Of a stretch of 64,000 nucleotides of DNA, positions 9,338 through 19,314 are shown in pieces. The notes below the pieces were generated by a model, which was not told the DNA's origin, made no database searches, and worked only from the letters and a program-made list of their open reading frames with translations. The DNA lies in NCBI GenBank assembly GCA_949297765.1, contig CASFTV010000026.1:21429-85428 (forward strand), written 5' to 3'. Positions within the stretch are counted from its first letter, which is position 1, and each line of letters starts with the position of its first letter. Source of the DNA: an uncultured bacterium (lineage in GTDB: Bacteria; Verrucomicrobiota; Lentisphaeria; Victivallales; UBA1829). The translations under genes and the position numbers were made by a program.

Positions 9338-10187
9338 AGGACAACCGTGTTCGTCGCTTCCCGAAAGTATGAATGAGAGAAAAAAGCCTGAAACAAGAAT
9401 CGCTGTCGGCAGAGGAAGAAGAGATCACTGAAAAATTACGGATTTCATAAAAATGAGAATCATGCATCAACTTGTGCCCTTTTGAAGGGCAATCATTTCT
9501 CTCTTTCTGTGCGATGCGGCCCATAACGGCAAAAACGCATGAACTCTTCTGTTTTTCCGGAAGATCCCTGATTCGCACAAAGATTCTGTTCGGCTACAAG
9601 ACTTGCAAATACTGTTCTTCAAAGCGGCTTCTCCCTGAATTCCATCAGGTTGATCGGCTCCAGCCGTTGCGATTGACAATGGATGTCCATATTTGTCGGC
9701 ACGAATGTGATGTTTTGTTCCATTTTCCCGGAACTTCCGGAAATCCTTTCGTCGGCCCTTTCTGGAACGACCGGCGCATCCAGCCGGAAGTCCGTGCTCT
9801 TGGGAGAGCGCTTTCACAGATTCGCTGATTTCTATATAAATGGGCAGGAAAGACCGGAAATCGGTTGATGGAGCTGAACGATCCGCCGAGCGGTCTCCGG
9901 CCGGAAAAGCGGGAGTATTCAGAACAGAAAGATGTTTTCCTTCTGTCTGCTTTTTCCCCGGGACGTTCGTTTTGCGTGTTTCCCTTCCGGAAAAGAAAAT
10001 CCGTGAATTTTTTCTGGAGCCGGCTTGAATATTAGCGCTTTGGTGTTCATGTTAAATCGCAGGGGTGGAGCGGCCGATTTCCTGTCGGGATCCGGGCAAA
10101 TTCCTTCCGGATTCCGGCCGAACCCGGAGGGAAAGTCCGTTCGCCTGGGCGGAAGAAGCGCTTGATGTTTATGAATTCAGGAACGAA
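9338..10187. other. Intergenic stretch without a supportable gene
   Basis: 850 bases between two AraC genes on the plus strand. Open frames such as 9472-9828 lack a binding site and any domain I recognise. A 7-base hairpin TGCCCTT-TTG-AAGGGCA at 9475-9491 may end the upstream transcript, but it has no T run. The region may be a decayed gene; nothing here proves it. Confidence 0.45.
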
Positions 10188-11030
10188 ATGCAGCTCTATC
10201 ATATCTATCTGAAAACCTATAAACGGCAAATGAATTTTGCTCCGCCGGTCAATTCTGTTGCCTGGGTGGAGTGCGAATCCATGCCGCTGCAGAAACCCGA
10301 CTGGCTGGAATTTGCCTACCGCATGAGCATGGAGAAAGCCCGGATCAAGACAAAACTCAACGGGAAAAATCTGGAGCTTTCTTCTCCGCATCTGCTGATC
10401 AAACGTCCCGGAGATATAATAGAACATCCCGAACCGGTGGTTCTGGAATCGTTCTGGATCAGCTACCCGAAAGAGTCCGTGGGTGTTTTTCAGCGGGCGG
10501 GAGTTCCTGAAAATTTGTCAGGCTGTGAGTTGTGTATCACTCCGAATTTCTCGTCGATTCTGCGCGAGATCCATCAGACGGCTCTGCATGCCATGGAGTC
10601 CGGAATGTGCGAACAGCTGGATATGCTGTGTTTTCATTTGATTCAGGAAACCATGATGAATCTCCGGAAGAAACGGGATGTCCGGGAGAATTCCCCGGTG
10701 GAGAAGATCGCGGCATATTTCAGAAATAATTTTGCCGCCCGGACCGATCTGGATCAGCTGCTTGCCGCACATGGGATTTCCCGCAGGAGCTTCTTCCGGC
10801 GGTGGAAAGAGTGCTATCCCATGACTCCGGCGCAATATGTCATTCATTTGAAACTGAACGAGGCCTGCAGGCTTCTGGCGGAAACGGAAAAAACTCTTGC
10901 GGAAATAACGTTTGTTCTGAATTTCCAGAGTACCTCCTATTTCTGTCATTTATTCCATCGGAAAATGGGAATGACGCCGCTGGAATTCCGAAAAAAGAAC
11001 CGTTTGACCTCCCTTCGGGAAATGGCATAA
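10188..11030 (+). CDS. AraC-family transcription regulator
   Basis: About 280 aa from the ATG at 10188, which has AGGA five bases upstream; the frame is open further back but without a binding site. The N-terminal effector domain contains SSPHLLIKRPGDIIEH, very like YPHLLIKRPNEVHRM in the regulator at 21226-22065, so the two are paralogues. The C-terminal ~95 residues carry two helix-turn-helix motifs (LDQLLAAHGISRRSFFRRW and LAEITFVLNFQSTSYFCHLF) and end GMTPLEFRKK. It sits 91 bases before the GH36-pilin-GH42-like genes in the same direction and likely controls them. Both paralogues neighbour a GH36 gene, hinting at a shared galactoside signal. Confidence 0.9.
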   Translation: MQLYHIYLKTYKRQMNFAPPVNSVAWVECESMPLQKPDWLEFAYRMSMEKARIKTKLNGKNLELSSPHLLIKRPGDIIEHPEPVVLESFWISYPKESVGVFQRAGVPENLSGCELCITPNFSSILREIHQTALHAMESGMCEQLDMLCFHLIQETMMNLRKKRDVRENSPVEKIAAYFRNNFAARTDLDQLLAAHGISRRSFFRRWKECYPMTPAQYVIHLKLNEACRLLAETEKTLAEITFVLNFQSTSYFCHLFHRKMGMTPLEFRKKNRLTSLREMA

Positions 11031-11058
11031 AAACGATATCGCTTTGGCACAAAAGAGA

Positions 11059-11087
11059 TTGCTTTCAATCTTGAATCCTCCTATATT
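11059..11087 (+). promoter_or_regulatory. Candidate promoter of the GH36-pilin-GH42-like operon
   Basis: TTGCTT (11059-11064), a 17-base spacer and TATATT (11082-11087) lie 35 bases before the GH36 start codon and after the AraC stop at 11030. This suggests that the enzymes are transcribed separately from the regulator. Confidence 0.55.
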
Positions 11088-11121
11088 AGTCCCGGAAATA
11101 CATCATGGAGGAGGTGTGCCG

Positions 11122-13267
11122 ATGGGAATCCAAAAAGAAGGGAAACGATTTTTACTCAGTTCAGAAGGAAGTTCCTATCTTCTGGAGATTTCCGGGGACG
11201 GTCTGCCGGTGAATCTCCACTGGGGAGGGAAAATCGGAGCGATTTCCGAGCTTGCGGATCCCGACAGCGTCCGCAATTTTCTCCACCGCTCCGGACAGCG
11301 GGAGCGTGTCGTGCGGCAGGAATATCCCGGATGGCACGGCGCTCTGTTCACCGAGCCGGCTCTGAAGGTCTCCACCGTGGACGGGAGCATACGGAACTGC
11401 GAGCCTCTGTTCCAGCATGCGGAAATCTCTTCGGAAAACGGAAGCGAGATTCTGGAGCTTCATCTTTCGGATCCCCTGCAGGAGCTCGCCGTGACTCTGG
11501 TTTACCGGATCTGGCATGACAGTCCTCTGATGGAACGCTGGGCACTTGTCCGGAATCAAGGGAATCAGGTCCGCCGGCTGGAAAGTGTGATGTCGGCCTG
11601 TTTTCAGCTTCCCCAGCTGCCCCGGCCGTACCGTCTGACGCATCTTGCCGGACGATGGGGACGGGAAGGCATGATTGACCGGATCCCTGTCTCCCAGACA
11701 AAGACGGTCCTTGAAAGCCGCAGCGGACTTTCCGGATCCGGCGCAATGCCTTTCTTCGCGCTTGACCAGGGCGATGCCTCCGAAGACGCCGGAGATGTCT
11801 GGTTCGGCACACTTCACTGGAGCGGAAACTGGAAAATCACCGTGGAGCAGGATGGATATGGCGATACCAGTGTCTGCGGAGGAATTCATGACTTTGATTT
11901 CTCATGGGATCTGCGGCCCGGCGAAGAATTCAAAACCCCGGTCTTCTCATTCGGATTTGTCCATGGCGGATTTGGGGAAATGACAAACGTCCTGCATCGG
12001 CATTACCGCAGCCATCTTGAAGTTCCCGCGTTCCGGAACCGGTGTCAGCCGCTGATCTTCAATACCTATGCGGCATTCGGTTCCGGAGAGGAAATGAGGG
12101 AAGACAATGTCCGGGAGCAGCTCGAAACCGCAGCCCGTCTCGGATGCGAACTGTTTATTCTGGACGCCGGATGGCAGCAGGCAATCGGAGACTGGACCCC
12201 TCATCGGAAAAAATTCCCGAATGGACTGCGCCCTCTGGCGGATCGCGCACACTCTCTCGGAATGAAATTCGGAATCTGGGCCGAGCTGGAATCCGCAGAC
12301 CTTGACAGCGAACTCTGCCGGAAGCATCCCGAGTGGATCATGACATTCCCCGGACAGGGATTCCGCAAAGAACTGGCGGAAAATTCCAATCGGGCTCTGC
12401 TGAATTTTGCCATCCCGGAAGTCATGGAAACCATGTTGGAAGCCATCGACCGGCAAATCACGGAAAATGCGCTGGACTACTTCAAAATCGATATGAACCG
12501 CTGTTTTTCCATGCCGGGGTGGGAGAATCCTCCAGCATCCGGAAGCCGTTCCATCTGGGTCCGATATGTGGAAAATATCTATGAACTTTTCACAGGACTC
12601 CGGAAAAAACATCCGGAACTGATGCTGGAAAACTGCGCCTGCGGAAACGGACGGGCCGACTGGGGAATGCAGCGCTTCTTCCAGAGAAACAACCGGAGCG
12701 ACAATCAGGTTTGCCGGAGGCGGCTGTCACATCAGCCGCAGTGTCGGACACATCAACCGCCGGACGATTCCCCTGCAGTTTCAGGCGTTTGCGGGAATGC
12801 TCGGATCTCTGGCGGTCGGCCGCAGACTTTCCGAATGTTCGAAAACGGAGCTGGAGAAACTCAAGGCGTATGGCGAACTGTTTAAAAAGCTGCGTCCTGT
12901 GATTCACAACGGGGATTTCTATCGGATTGCGTCTCATTTTGAACATCCGTATGCGGTCTACGAATATGTTCTCCCGGATGCGTCGGAGGCCGTGGTGTTC
13001 TTTTTCGGGCATGCGCTTCAGTTTTCCGGAAGACTTCCTCTCTTCCGTCTTCGCGGACTTGATCCGCAAGGCCGCTATGAGCTGGAATCCTACGGGAAAC
13101 CGGAAGATGATGATGAAAAATACGGAAAACCTTTGTACGATGTGAAAGAAGATTTGAACGGAAACTGTTCCGGTGCCGGACTGATGTCCATCGGCATCCG
13201 GCCGTTCCTGACCGGTGATTTCGCCTCAAGAATCATTCACATAAAAAGAAAGGATCAGGCAGAATGA
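11122..13267 (+). pseudogene. GH36-family alpha-galactosidase interrupted by an internal deletion/frameshift
   Basis: The start ATG at 11122 follows GGAGGAGG. The first ~530 codons encode a cytoplasmic GH36: N-terminal beta-sandwich, then a TIM barrel with LFILDAGWQ, nucleophile motif YFKIDMNR (~residue 456) and acid/base motif NRSDNQ (~527). Right after NRSDNQ (about 12711) the frame changes. The following block AGGGCHISRS and the rest, to the stop at 13265-13267, continue in another frame. Compared with the intact paralogue at 22200-24314, about 19 codons (DTLDILDIQEGF and so on) are missing, a loss of roughly 56 bases that is not a multiple of three. Both catalytic residues survive, but the barrel end is disrupted. 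It may be a true mutation or an assembly error. The stop overlaps the next start (ATGA). Confidence 0.85.
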
Positions 13268-13896
13268 AAAAGAATTTTTCGCTGATAGAACTTCTGGTTG
13301 TAATTGCGATGATCGCCATTCTTGCAAGCCTTCTTCTTCCAGCGCTCAATCGGGCAATGAAGAGGGCACAGCTGATCGGCTGTGTCTCCAATCTGAAACA
13401 GATCGGTATTCTGTGGCAGAACTATTTTTCCGCAAATTATGATTTTCTTCCGCCGACCAACGGAAGTTCTCCCTATCTTCGCTGGCAGGATTATCTTTAT
13501 GCCATGGACACTCCGGGCGCGCACTACCAGCAGAAAAGCTACTGCACCGGACGGACGGAAGACGGAAATCTGCGCCCGCGCGGAATTTTCGCGTGTCCGG
13601 CGCAGCGGGAATTCGGAGAACTGCATTATGCCGTCAACAACTATATCAACTATCTTTCGAATCGAAGCGTCAAGCAGGTGAAAATGCCCTCCCGCCGTTA
13701 TTTTATTCTGGAACATAACTATTCATCGGGAGGTTCGGCAACCAACTGGTACGTCCTGTATGACAGAATTGATTTCATCCGGCATGACGGCATGACCAAT
13801 ATCCTTTTCCTCGCCGGGAATGTCGGAAGTTTCCGCAAAGGCGGCATTTCCTCTGTAATGAACAATTATGAATGGGGATATAATCATGACGACTAA
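13264..13896 (+). CDS. Pilin-like (prepilin N-terminus) surface protein
   Basis: 210 aa starting [20 protein letters not shown], a clear prepilin signal (F at +1, E at +5), followed by LLPALNRAMKRAQ. The C-terminal signature is degenerate, RHDGMTNILFLAGNVGSF, where the usual DGH is AGN. The start overlaps the stop of the GH36 frame (ATGA), and its own stop overlaps the start of the GH42-like gene by 11 bases, so translation of all three is coupled. It should be anchored in the inner membrane by the N-terminal helix and exposed outward. Its specific partner is probably one of the two enzymes. Confidence 0.88.
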   Translation: MKKNFSLIELLVVIAMIAILASLLLPALNRAMKRAQLIGCVSNLKQIGILWQNYFSANYDFLPPTNGSSPYLRWQDYLYAMDTPGAHYQQKSYCTGRTEDGNLRPRGIFACPAQREFGELHYAVNNYINYLSNRSVKQVKMPSRRYFILEHNYSSGGSATNWYVLYDRIDFIRHDGMTNILFLAGNVGSFRKGGISSVMNNYEWGYNHDD

Positions 13897-16800
13897 GCAG
13901 TTTACGATTCCGGCTCTGGCTCTCTTCTCCTGCGCGGTGACTGCAGCGGATAAACCGCTCTTTCCGGAATATCCGGCCATTCCGTCGGAAGAGTGTTTCC
14001 CGAAATATGGCACGCTGACGACAGACCGTTATGGAAATCTTCTGGTCAATGGAAGAAAGCGTTTTTTCATTGGAACCCAGGTGGGTCTTCAGAGAATTTC
14101 CGCCGATCTCATGCCGTCCATCGGATACCCGCCGGAATTCCGGTGGCTGTATGAAGAACCCCTGACCTATGAAAATGCTCAACGGATCGGTCTGGATGCG
14201 GTTTATATCTTCACTCCGGACTGGTGGATTCAGGAACGGATCCCTTCGTTCAAACCGGAGATGATGAACAATCGGAACAACCGGAAGATGATTCGCCAGA
14301 CTCTGGAAAGCGGTCTGCCGATCCTTGTCGACTATACCTGCTTTCCGTGGCGTCACGGAAGGCTCATTCGGCCGGAATACCGTCGGAATTTTCCTCCGGA
14401 AATCTTCAATGAATTCAATACCGGAAACGGCAATCACTGGGTTCCCTACAATATCTTCCATCGGGATGCGCGGGATCTCTACAGGCATTACTGGCAGGCG
14501 GGCGCAAAACTGATGAAGCAGTACAAGGCAAACACGTTTCTTTACGAGCTGTTCAATGAACCGGCCTACAATGATCCGTCAGCCTACAACCGGAAGCTCT
14601 TTTCGGACTATCTGGAAAGAAAATACGGAACGCCGGAAACAATGAACCGCAGATGGCGGACGTCCTACCGTTCGTTTGAAGAGGCGTCAATGGTGCCGAA
14701 CTTTTCCAGTGTTCCGCCTCTTTCCGTCGACTGGGGAAAATTCCTTGAGGAGGGCTTTACGGAACTGGCAAAACTGGGCTGCCGTTCCATCCGGGAGATT
14801 GATCCCGGGGCAAAATTCTCATTCCAGATCCTCGGATTCAACAATTACCGGAACGTTTCCGCCACCCATGTCAATATCTGGGAGATCAGCAAGTTCATGG
14901 ATGTGATCTCCACATCGACAACGGGAGGATTGTATATTGAAAGCGCACAGTCCGCGCCGCCGCCTGTTTCCCTCGAATCGCCCTCCAATCCGACTTCCAT
15001 CGGAGAAGGAATTCTTGAACGGCATTTCTACCGGAATTGCGCACGGGGAAAAGCGATCGTCAATCCGGAAGCCTACAGTTCCAACAATCCGGATGTGCTG
15101 CGGGGAAAAATCTGGATCGATATGCTTCGGGGCAGTTCCATGATCAGTATTTTTAATTGGTCGAAACGGGGATGGGAATATGAATTCGACCAGAAAAAAG
15201 CACAGGAAAACGCAGAAAAATTTACATATTCCATGCTCAATCCGTTTGCTGTACCGACACAGCTCCTTGCCGAAATCCGGAAAATCCGCCGGGAGATCGG
15301 TCAGTACGGAGAGTTTTTCATCCCACGGGAACTCCGTCCGAAAGCGGAAATTGCCCTGCTGATCTCATATCCGACGGAGCGTTATACGGCTGCTTCCGGG
15401 AAAACCTTGAAAAATGAACTCCTTCATTATGCCGCGGCACTGGAGTTTTCCCACTATTCCGTCGATGTCCTTATGGAGGAACAGCTTGCCGACGGAGTCC
15501 CGGCTTCGTACCGCGCTGTCATTGCGGTCGGAGTGGAGAACACTCTTCCGGAAACCAATTCCGCGTTGAAGCGTTTTGCCGAGAAGGGGGGCGTCGTGAT
15601 CGGAGCCAGAGGCCTTCTGGATTCTGACGAATATGGAAACCGAATCCGGAATCCTCTTTTTTCCGGTCTGAAACTGCTCCCTCTGAAACAAGCGCAGATC
15701 GCGGAACTGAAACTGCGGATTCCTCTTCGGAAGGGCCTTGAAGGGAAGATCCATGCCCGTTCGGATTTTGACATCCATCCTGCCGAATCGTGGGAAGTTC
15801 TCGGGTCCATGAATTCCAAACCGCAGATTTTCCGGAAGAAGAATGTGTACTTTATCGGGCCTTTCCTTCAGGAATATGCGATCGCGGGTGTTCTCGGCAG
15901 TATTCTGGAATCCCGGCGGATTCAGCCCGAACTGAATCTTTACCGGGTCCCGGCGGGGGATATGGCTGTCAATATCGAAGCGCATTGCGCGGAAAAGGAT
16001 GGCCTGCGCATGGTGTTTCTGCAGAATTTTGATGCTTATCCCAAACGGACGGAAATGGAGCTGGCAGAGGGAGTTTCTGCTGTGACTCTGCCCGGCCGGA
16101 AACGTCTTCCGCTGAACAATGGACGGTGCCGTTTCCTTCTGGGCGCCTGCGGCGGAGAGATTCTGGCCCTCGGCAAGCTCGCCGCGATTGAACGGAAATT
16201 CGGAAAAACGACGGGAGAGACACTGGAATCGCTCGACAGGCAGTTCCATGATCTTGAAAGGAGTCACAAAAAGGCGCGGGATGCCGCCCGGTCCTCGGAA
16301 ACCTTTTCTCCGGATCCTGCGGCGACGTATCCTCTTGATTTGCGCAAGTTCTGCAATTCCTCCTTTTCCGATGACCGGCCCGGAGACGGAGAGGGCGGAT
16401 GGACCGACCAGGGACGGGAAAATTCTCTCGACGGCGTTCCATGGGGGATCCAGATGCTGAAGGGGGTCCCCTGCGAAATCATCCGTCCGGACAGCAATGA
16501 TGATAAAAGCTGCATCATCCTGAGTTCCACTTCGTCCAGACGGGTGTTGCCGAAAGAGGTGAAAGGGATTCCGGTCAATGAAAAAGTTCTCAATCTCTAT
16601 TTCTTCCATACGGGAGCGTTCGGGAAGAGCGAACAGAAAATCATGACCTACCGGATCCATTATGCGGACGGTTCCACTCTGGACATCCCGGTCCGGAACG
16701 GGAGCGAAATCGAGGACTGGTGGACCATGCTGACCCGGGCCCGCAAAATGAGCCGCTTCATCGCCTGGAAGAATATTCAGGGACGCGGTTTTTATGTCTG

Positions 16801-17347
16801 GCAATGGACGAATCCCCATCCGGAACGTTTGATCGCCTCTCTGGATATCCGATCGGAAAATTCCGCCCCGATTCCGATTGTCATCGGCATCACATGTGAA
16901 AAATATGTCGGGAAAAAGACCATTCCCCTGACAGAAATTCAATGCCGCGCTTTCGGAAAATGCCGGGTGGAGAAAGACAAGGGAATCTTCCGGATTCGTG
17001 TTTCCGCTGAAACTGGCGGATGGGCGGGAATCTTGCTGGATGCTCCCGGAATCGACTGGAGAAATCTTCCTCCGGATACGCAAATCCGATTCAAGGTCAA
17101 CGGCGCGTTCGACTCATTCGGAAACCGTCGGGGAGGGCAGAATATCCAGCTGAAACTCGACCGCCGTTTCAAACTGCCGCCGCTGGATTCGGATCCGGAA
17201 ACATTTGAACCCGTATCGGTTCCTCTTCGCGAATTGCTCTCTCCTGAAAAAAAAGGAGAACACCTCCTGCTGCAGTTCGTTGGATCCGGAAAGGATGCCG
17301 GGGTGGAAGTCCGGGATTTCGAGCTTGAATATCCGTCGGAGCCGTAA
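13886..17347 (+). CDS. Large secreted GH42-like glycoside hydrolase
   Basis: About 1153 aa. I chose the ATG at 13886, which has GGGGA seven bases upstream and gives a signal peptide (MTTKQFTIPALALFSCAVTAA). Residues ~40-450 form a clan GH-A TIM barrel with YELFNEPAYND (acid/base Glu, ~223) and VNPEAYSSN (nucleophile Glu candidate, ~394). Next comes a beta-galactosidase trimerisation-like domain (~490-640: ALLISYPTERYTA to GGVVIGARGLL). The C-terminal third contains the GGWTDQG/DWW module found in the GH2 at 3476 and ends with a jelly-roll-like domain. The closest named family I can offer is GH42 beta-galactosidase. Encoded with an alpha-galactosidase, it probably acts on a galactose-containing glycan. 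Confidence 0.78.
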   Translation: MTTKQFTIPALALFSCAVTAADKPLFPEYPAIPSEECFPKYGTLTTDRYGNLLVNGRKRFFIGTQVGLQRISADLMPSIGYPPEFRWLYEEPLTYENAQRIGLDAVYIFTPDWWIQERIPSFKPEMMNNRNNRKMIRQTLESGLPILVDYTCFPWRHGRLIRPEYRRNFPPEIFNEFNTGNGNHWVPYNIFHRDARDLYRHYWQAGAKLMKQYKANTFLYELFNEPAYNDPSAYNRKLFSDYLERKYGTPETMNRRWRTSYRSFEEASMVPNFSSVPPLSVDWGKFLEEGFTELAKLGCRSIREIDPGAKFSFQILGFNNYRNVSATHVNIWEISKFMDVISTSTTGGLYIESAQSAPPPVSLESPSNPTSIGEGILERHFYRNCARGKAIVNPEAYSSNNPDVLRGKIWIDMLRGSSMISIFNWSKRGWEYEFDQKKAQENAEKFTYSMLNPFAVPTQLLAEIRKIRREIGQYGEFFIPRELRPKAEIALLISYPTERYTAASGKTLKNELLHYAAALEFSHYSVDVLMEEQLADGVPASYRAVIAVGVENTLPETNSALKRFAEKGGVVIGARGLLDSDEYGNRIRNPLFSGLKLLPLKQAQIAELKLRIPLRKGLEGKIHARSDFDIHPAESWEVLGSMNSKPQIFRKKNVYFIGPFLQEYAIAGVLGSILESRRIQPELNLYRVPAGDMAVNIEAHCAEKDGLRMVFLQNFDAYPKRTEMELAEGVSAVTLPGRKRLPLNNGRCRFLLGACGGEILALGKLAAIERKFGKTTGETLESLDRQFHDLERSHKKARDAARSSETFSPDPAATYPLDLRKFCNSSFSDDRPGDGEGGWTDQGRENSLDGVPWGIQMLKGVPCEIIRPDSNDDKSCIILSSTSSRRVLPKEVKGIPVNEKVLNLYFFHTGAFGKSEQKIMTYRIHYADGSTLDIPVRNGSEIEDWWTMLTRARKMSRFIAWKNIQGRGFYVWQWTNPHPERLIASLDIRSENSAPIPIVIGITCEKYVGKKTIPLTEIQCRAFGKCRVEKDKGIFRIRVSAETGGWAGILLDAPGIDWRNLPPDTQIRFKVNGAFDSFGNRRGGQNIQLKLDRRFKLPPLDSDPETFEPVSVPLRELLSPEKKGEHLLLQFVGSGKDAGVEVRDFELEYPSEP

Positions 17348-17616
17348 AAAAGGGAACATCACTCCTCTGGTATCGGGAGCCTCTTCTCCTATCGGAAAAG
17401 CATTCCGGCGGCTTGCGATGTCCGGCCGGATCCGCATCGGATTTCCCGGAGAAAATTCTCCGTCCGACCGGACTGCCCGCATGATGTCGGAAGATCATCG
17501 GAGCCGGGATTGAGAAGATGCTCAATTTCCATGCGTTTCCCGCTTGAGGGATCGTCGATGGCTTACGGGGGACTGCCGGATGGGCAATGGGCGGATTTCC
17601 GGGTGTTTTCGCTGTG

Positions 17617-18477
17617 TTATGAACCGGAGAAAGGGGAGGACCGGTCCGTTCGTTGTTTCCGGAACTCTCCGGGTGTCATCCGGTAATAGCGTTTGAAAAG
17701 GGCGGAGAAACGGCTCTGGTCACGGAATCCGCATTCCGCGGCGACTGCACTGAGAGGAAGATCGGTCAGTTCGATCCATTGGATCGCCTCTGAAAGACGC
17801 AGCCTTTGCAGGTATTCGCAGAAGCCGATGCCGAAGGTTTTGGCAAAACAGTGAAGAAAACGCGAGCGGCTCAGTCCGATCTCCCGGCAGATGGCTCCGG
17901 CTCGAAGCGGTTTGCGAAACTCCCGGTGAAGGATTTGCATTGTCTTCTGCATCCGTTCGTCGATTCGTCCGTAGTCTGCCGGCGGCAGAAGCTCCCGGGG
18001 GGAGTTCTGCCATCCTTCCGGTTCCGCAATGTTCAGAAGCGATGAGAAAAATTCCGTCAGTGCCGCTGTCTGCACACGCGAAACTTTCGGCATGGACAAA
18101 TAGAGCTTCCGCAGATCTTCCGGCAGCTTCGATCCTTCGCCGGACGAGAGCAGAGGTCCGACAAAAAATGCTCCTCTGCAACGGGTTGTGACAATCGGAA
18201 TCACCAGTTCCGTAACGCCCGCATGACAGGTCGTCTCAAACGGCACTCTCCTCCGGACGGCTTCTCCGAGCGCGGTTTCCGCATGGTGGCGGCTGCACAG
18301 CAGATTCATCCGTTCGCTGTGCTGTTTGACGGCGCGGCAGAATGCGCAGCAATGGTACCGCAGTTCTTCCGGAAGCGGAGCCAGCCATGCACGTTCCGCT
18401 GTTTTCAGAACCACATGAAGTCCGCTGAAGCGGGAAAACGCCTGCAGTGTCTGAATCACCTTCGGATATCGGTTCAT
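17617..18477 (-). CDS. AraC-family regulator with PocR sensory domain
   Basis: 286 aa. The N-terminal half has the cysteine-rich PocR pattern: CCAFCRAV near residue 44, then a Cys near 60, HHAETALGEAVRRR and ETTCHAGVTELVIPIV (residues ~65-100). PocR domains bind small sugars or diols. The C-terminal ~100 residues are a standard AraC DNA-binding domain, ending YRMTPGEFRKQR. It is divergent from the KDPGal aldolase-galactonate dehydratase-SDR operon across a 231-base gap, so it probably controls galactonate catabolism. The effector may be galactose, galactonate or a derived compound; that is inference from position. Confidence 0.87.
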   Translation of the reverse strand: MNRYPKVIQTLQAFSRFSGLHVVLKTAERAWLAPLPEELRYHCCAFCRAVKQHSERMNLLCSRHHAETALGEAVRRRVPFETTCHAGVTELVIPIVTTRCRGAFFVGPLLSSGEGSKLPEDLRKLYLSMPKVSRVQTAALTEFFSSLLNIAEPEGWQNSPRELLPPADYGRIDERMQKTMQILHREFRKPLRAGAICREIGLSRSRFLHCFAKTFGIGFCEYLQRLRLSEAIQWIELTDLPLSAVAAECGFRDQSRFSALFKRYYRMTPGEFRKQRTDRSSPFSGS

Positions 18478-18560
18478 CTTTCATTCCTCCAAGATCTGTT
18501 TTCCCATATACGGCTGCAGAAAAGGCATTCAGGATCCCGTAGAACGGGAATCTCTCCGAT

Positions 18561-18589
18561 TTTATATTTTTGGCATCGGAATAATTCAA
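18561..18589 (-). promoter_or_regulatory. Promoter for the PocR-AraC regulator
   Basis: On the minus strand TTGAAT (18584-18589), a 17-base spacer and TATAAA (18561-18566) precede the start at 18477. A TATAAT hexamer at 18650-18655 on the plus strand may be the -10 element of the divergent sugar operon, although its -35 is poor, as expected for an activator-dependent promoter. Confidence 0.5.
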
Positions 18590-18708
18590 TTCAGCCTGTT
18601 TTCTATAAAATACAGCCATTTTTACATAGTTTCAAGCGTTTTCCTGTTCTATAATTATAAGAACAAACGAAGGAAAATACCGCAGGAACGGAAAACGAGA
18701 GGAGTGAT

Positions 18709-19314
18709 ATGGGAATGCATCCGCTGTATGAGAAATTTCTTCTGGAAAAAGTTGTCGTGATCCTGCGCGGACTCGCACCGGAAAACGCCGTCGCGTGCGG
18801 AGATGCGCTTTCGCAGGCGGGGATAACTCTGATGGAAGTTCCGCTGAACCGGCCGGGCGCGCTGGAGAGCATTCGTCTTCTTGCGGAACATTTCCGGGGA
18901 AGCGGAATCCACATCGGAGCGGGAACCGTTCTTGCTCCGGAGGAGGTGGAAAAGGTCCGGGAGGCCGGAGGGGAATTCATTATTTCGCCGAATGCGAGGA
19001 GTTCCGTAATCCGCAGGACAAAGGAGCTGGGACTTCTCTCCATGCCCGGCTTTGCCACACCGGGAGAGGCCTTCGATGCGATGGACGCAGGAGCCGATCT
19101 CCTGAAGGTGTTTCCCTGCGGGAGTCCCGAAAATGTCTCGGTACTGAAATCTGTGATTCCCCTGCCGGTTTTTGCGGTCGGAGGAATCGGAAAGGAGAAC
19201 AAGCGCGCATATCTGAGAACTGCGGACGGAGTTGGAGTCGGAATCGGAATTTTCCGTCCGGAACAGAGTCCGGAAGAACTGTATGAATCGGCAAAGGAGT
19301 TTCTGGAAGCATGA
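18709..19314 (+). CDS. dgoA: KDPG/KDPGal-type aldolase (2-dehydro-3-deoxy-6-phosphogalactonate aldolase likely)
   Basis: 201 aa, the full length of the family. It splits 2-keto-3-deoxy-6-phospho-sugar acids into pyruvate and glyceraldehyde 3-phosphate by Schiff-base chemistry in the cytoplasm. Motifs: VILRG near the start, MEVPLNRPGALESI with the catalytic Glu, GAGTVLAPEEVEKV, FIISPNA, and the Schiff-base Lys in DLLKVFPCG. The MEVPLNRP version fits the galactonate (DgoA) branch better than the gluconate (Eda) branch, and the neighbouring galactonate dehydratase supports that. GGAG sits four to five bases before the ATG. Its stop overlaps the start of the next gene (ATGA), so they form an operon. 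Confidence 0.88.
   Translation: MGMHPLYEKFLLEKVVVILRGLAPENAVACGDALSQAGITLMEVPLNRPGALESIRLLAEHFRGSGIHIGAGTVLAPEEVEKVREAGGEFIISPNARSSVIRRTKELGLLSMPGFATPGEAFDAMDAGADLLKVFPCGSPENVSVLKSVIPLPVFAVGGIGKENKRAYLRTADGVGVGIGIFRPEQSPEELYESAKEFLEA

Noticed and set aside
9472..9828. 118-codon open frame between two AraC genes
   Set aside because: No ribosome binding site or known domain; an equally long frame lies on the other strand.
15365..17083. 572-codon minus-strand open frame
   Set aside because: Antisense to the GH42-like enzyme with intact catalytic motifs; no recognisable domain or binding site.
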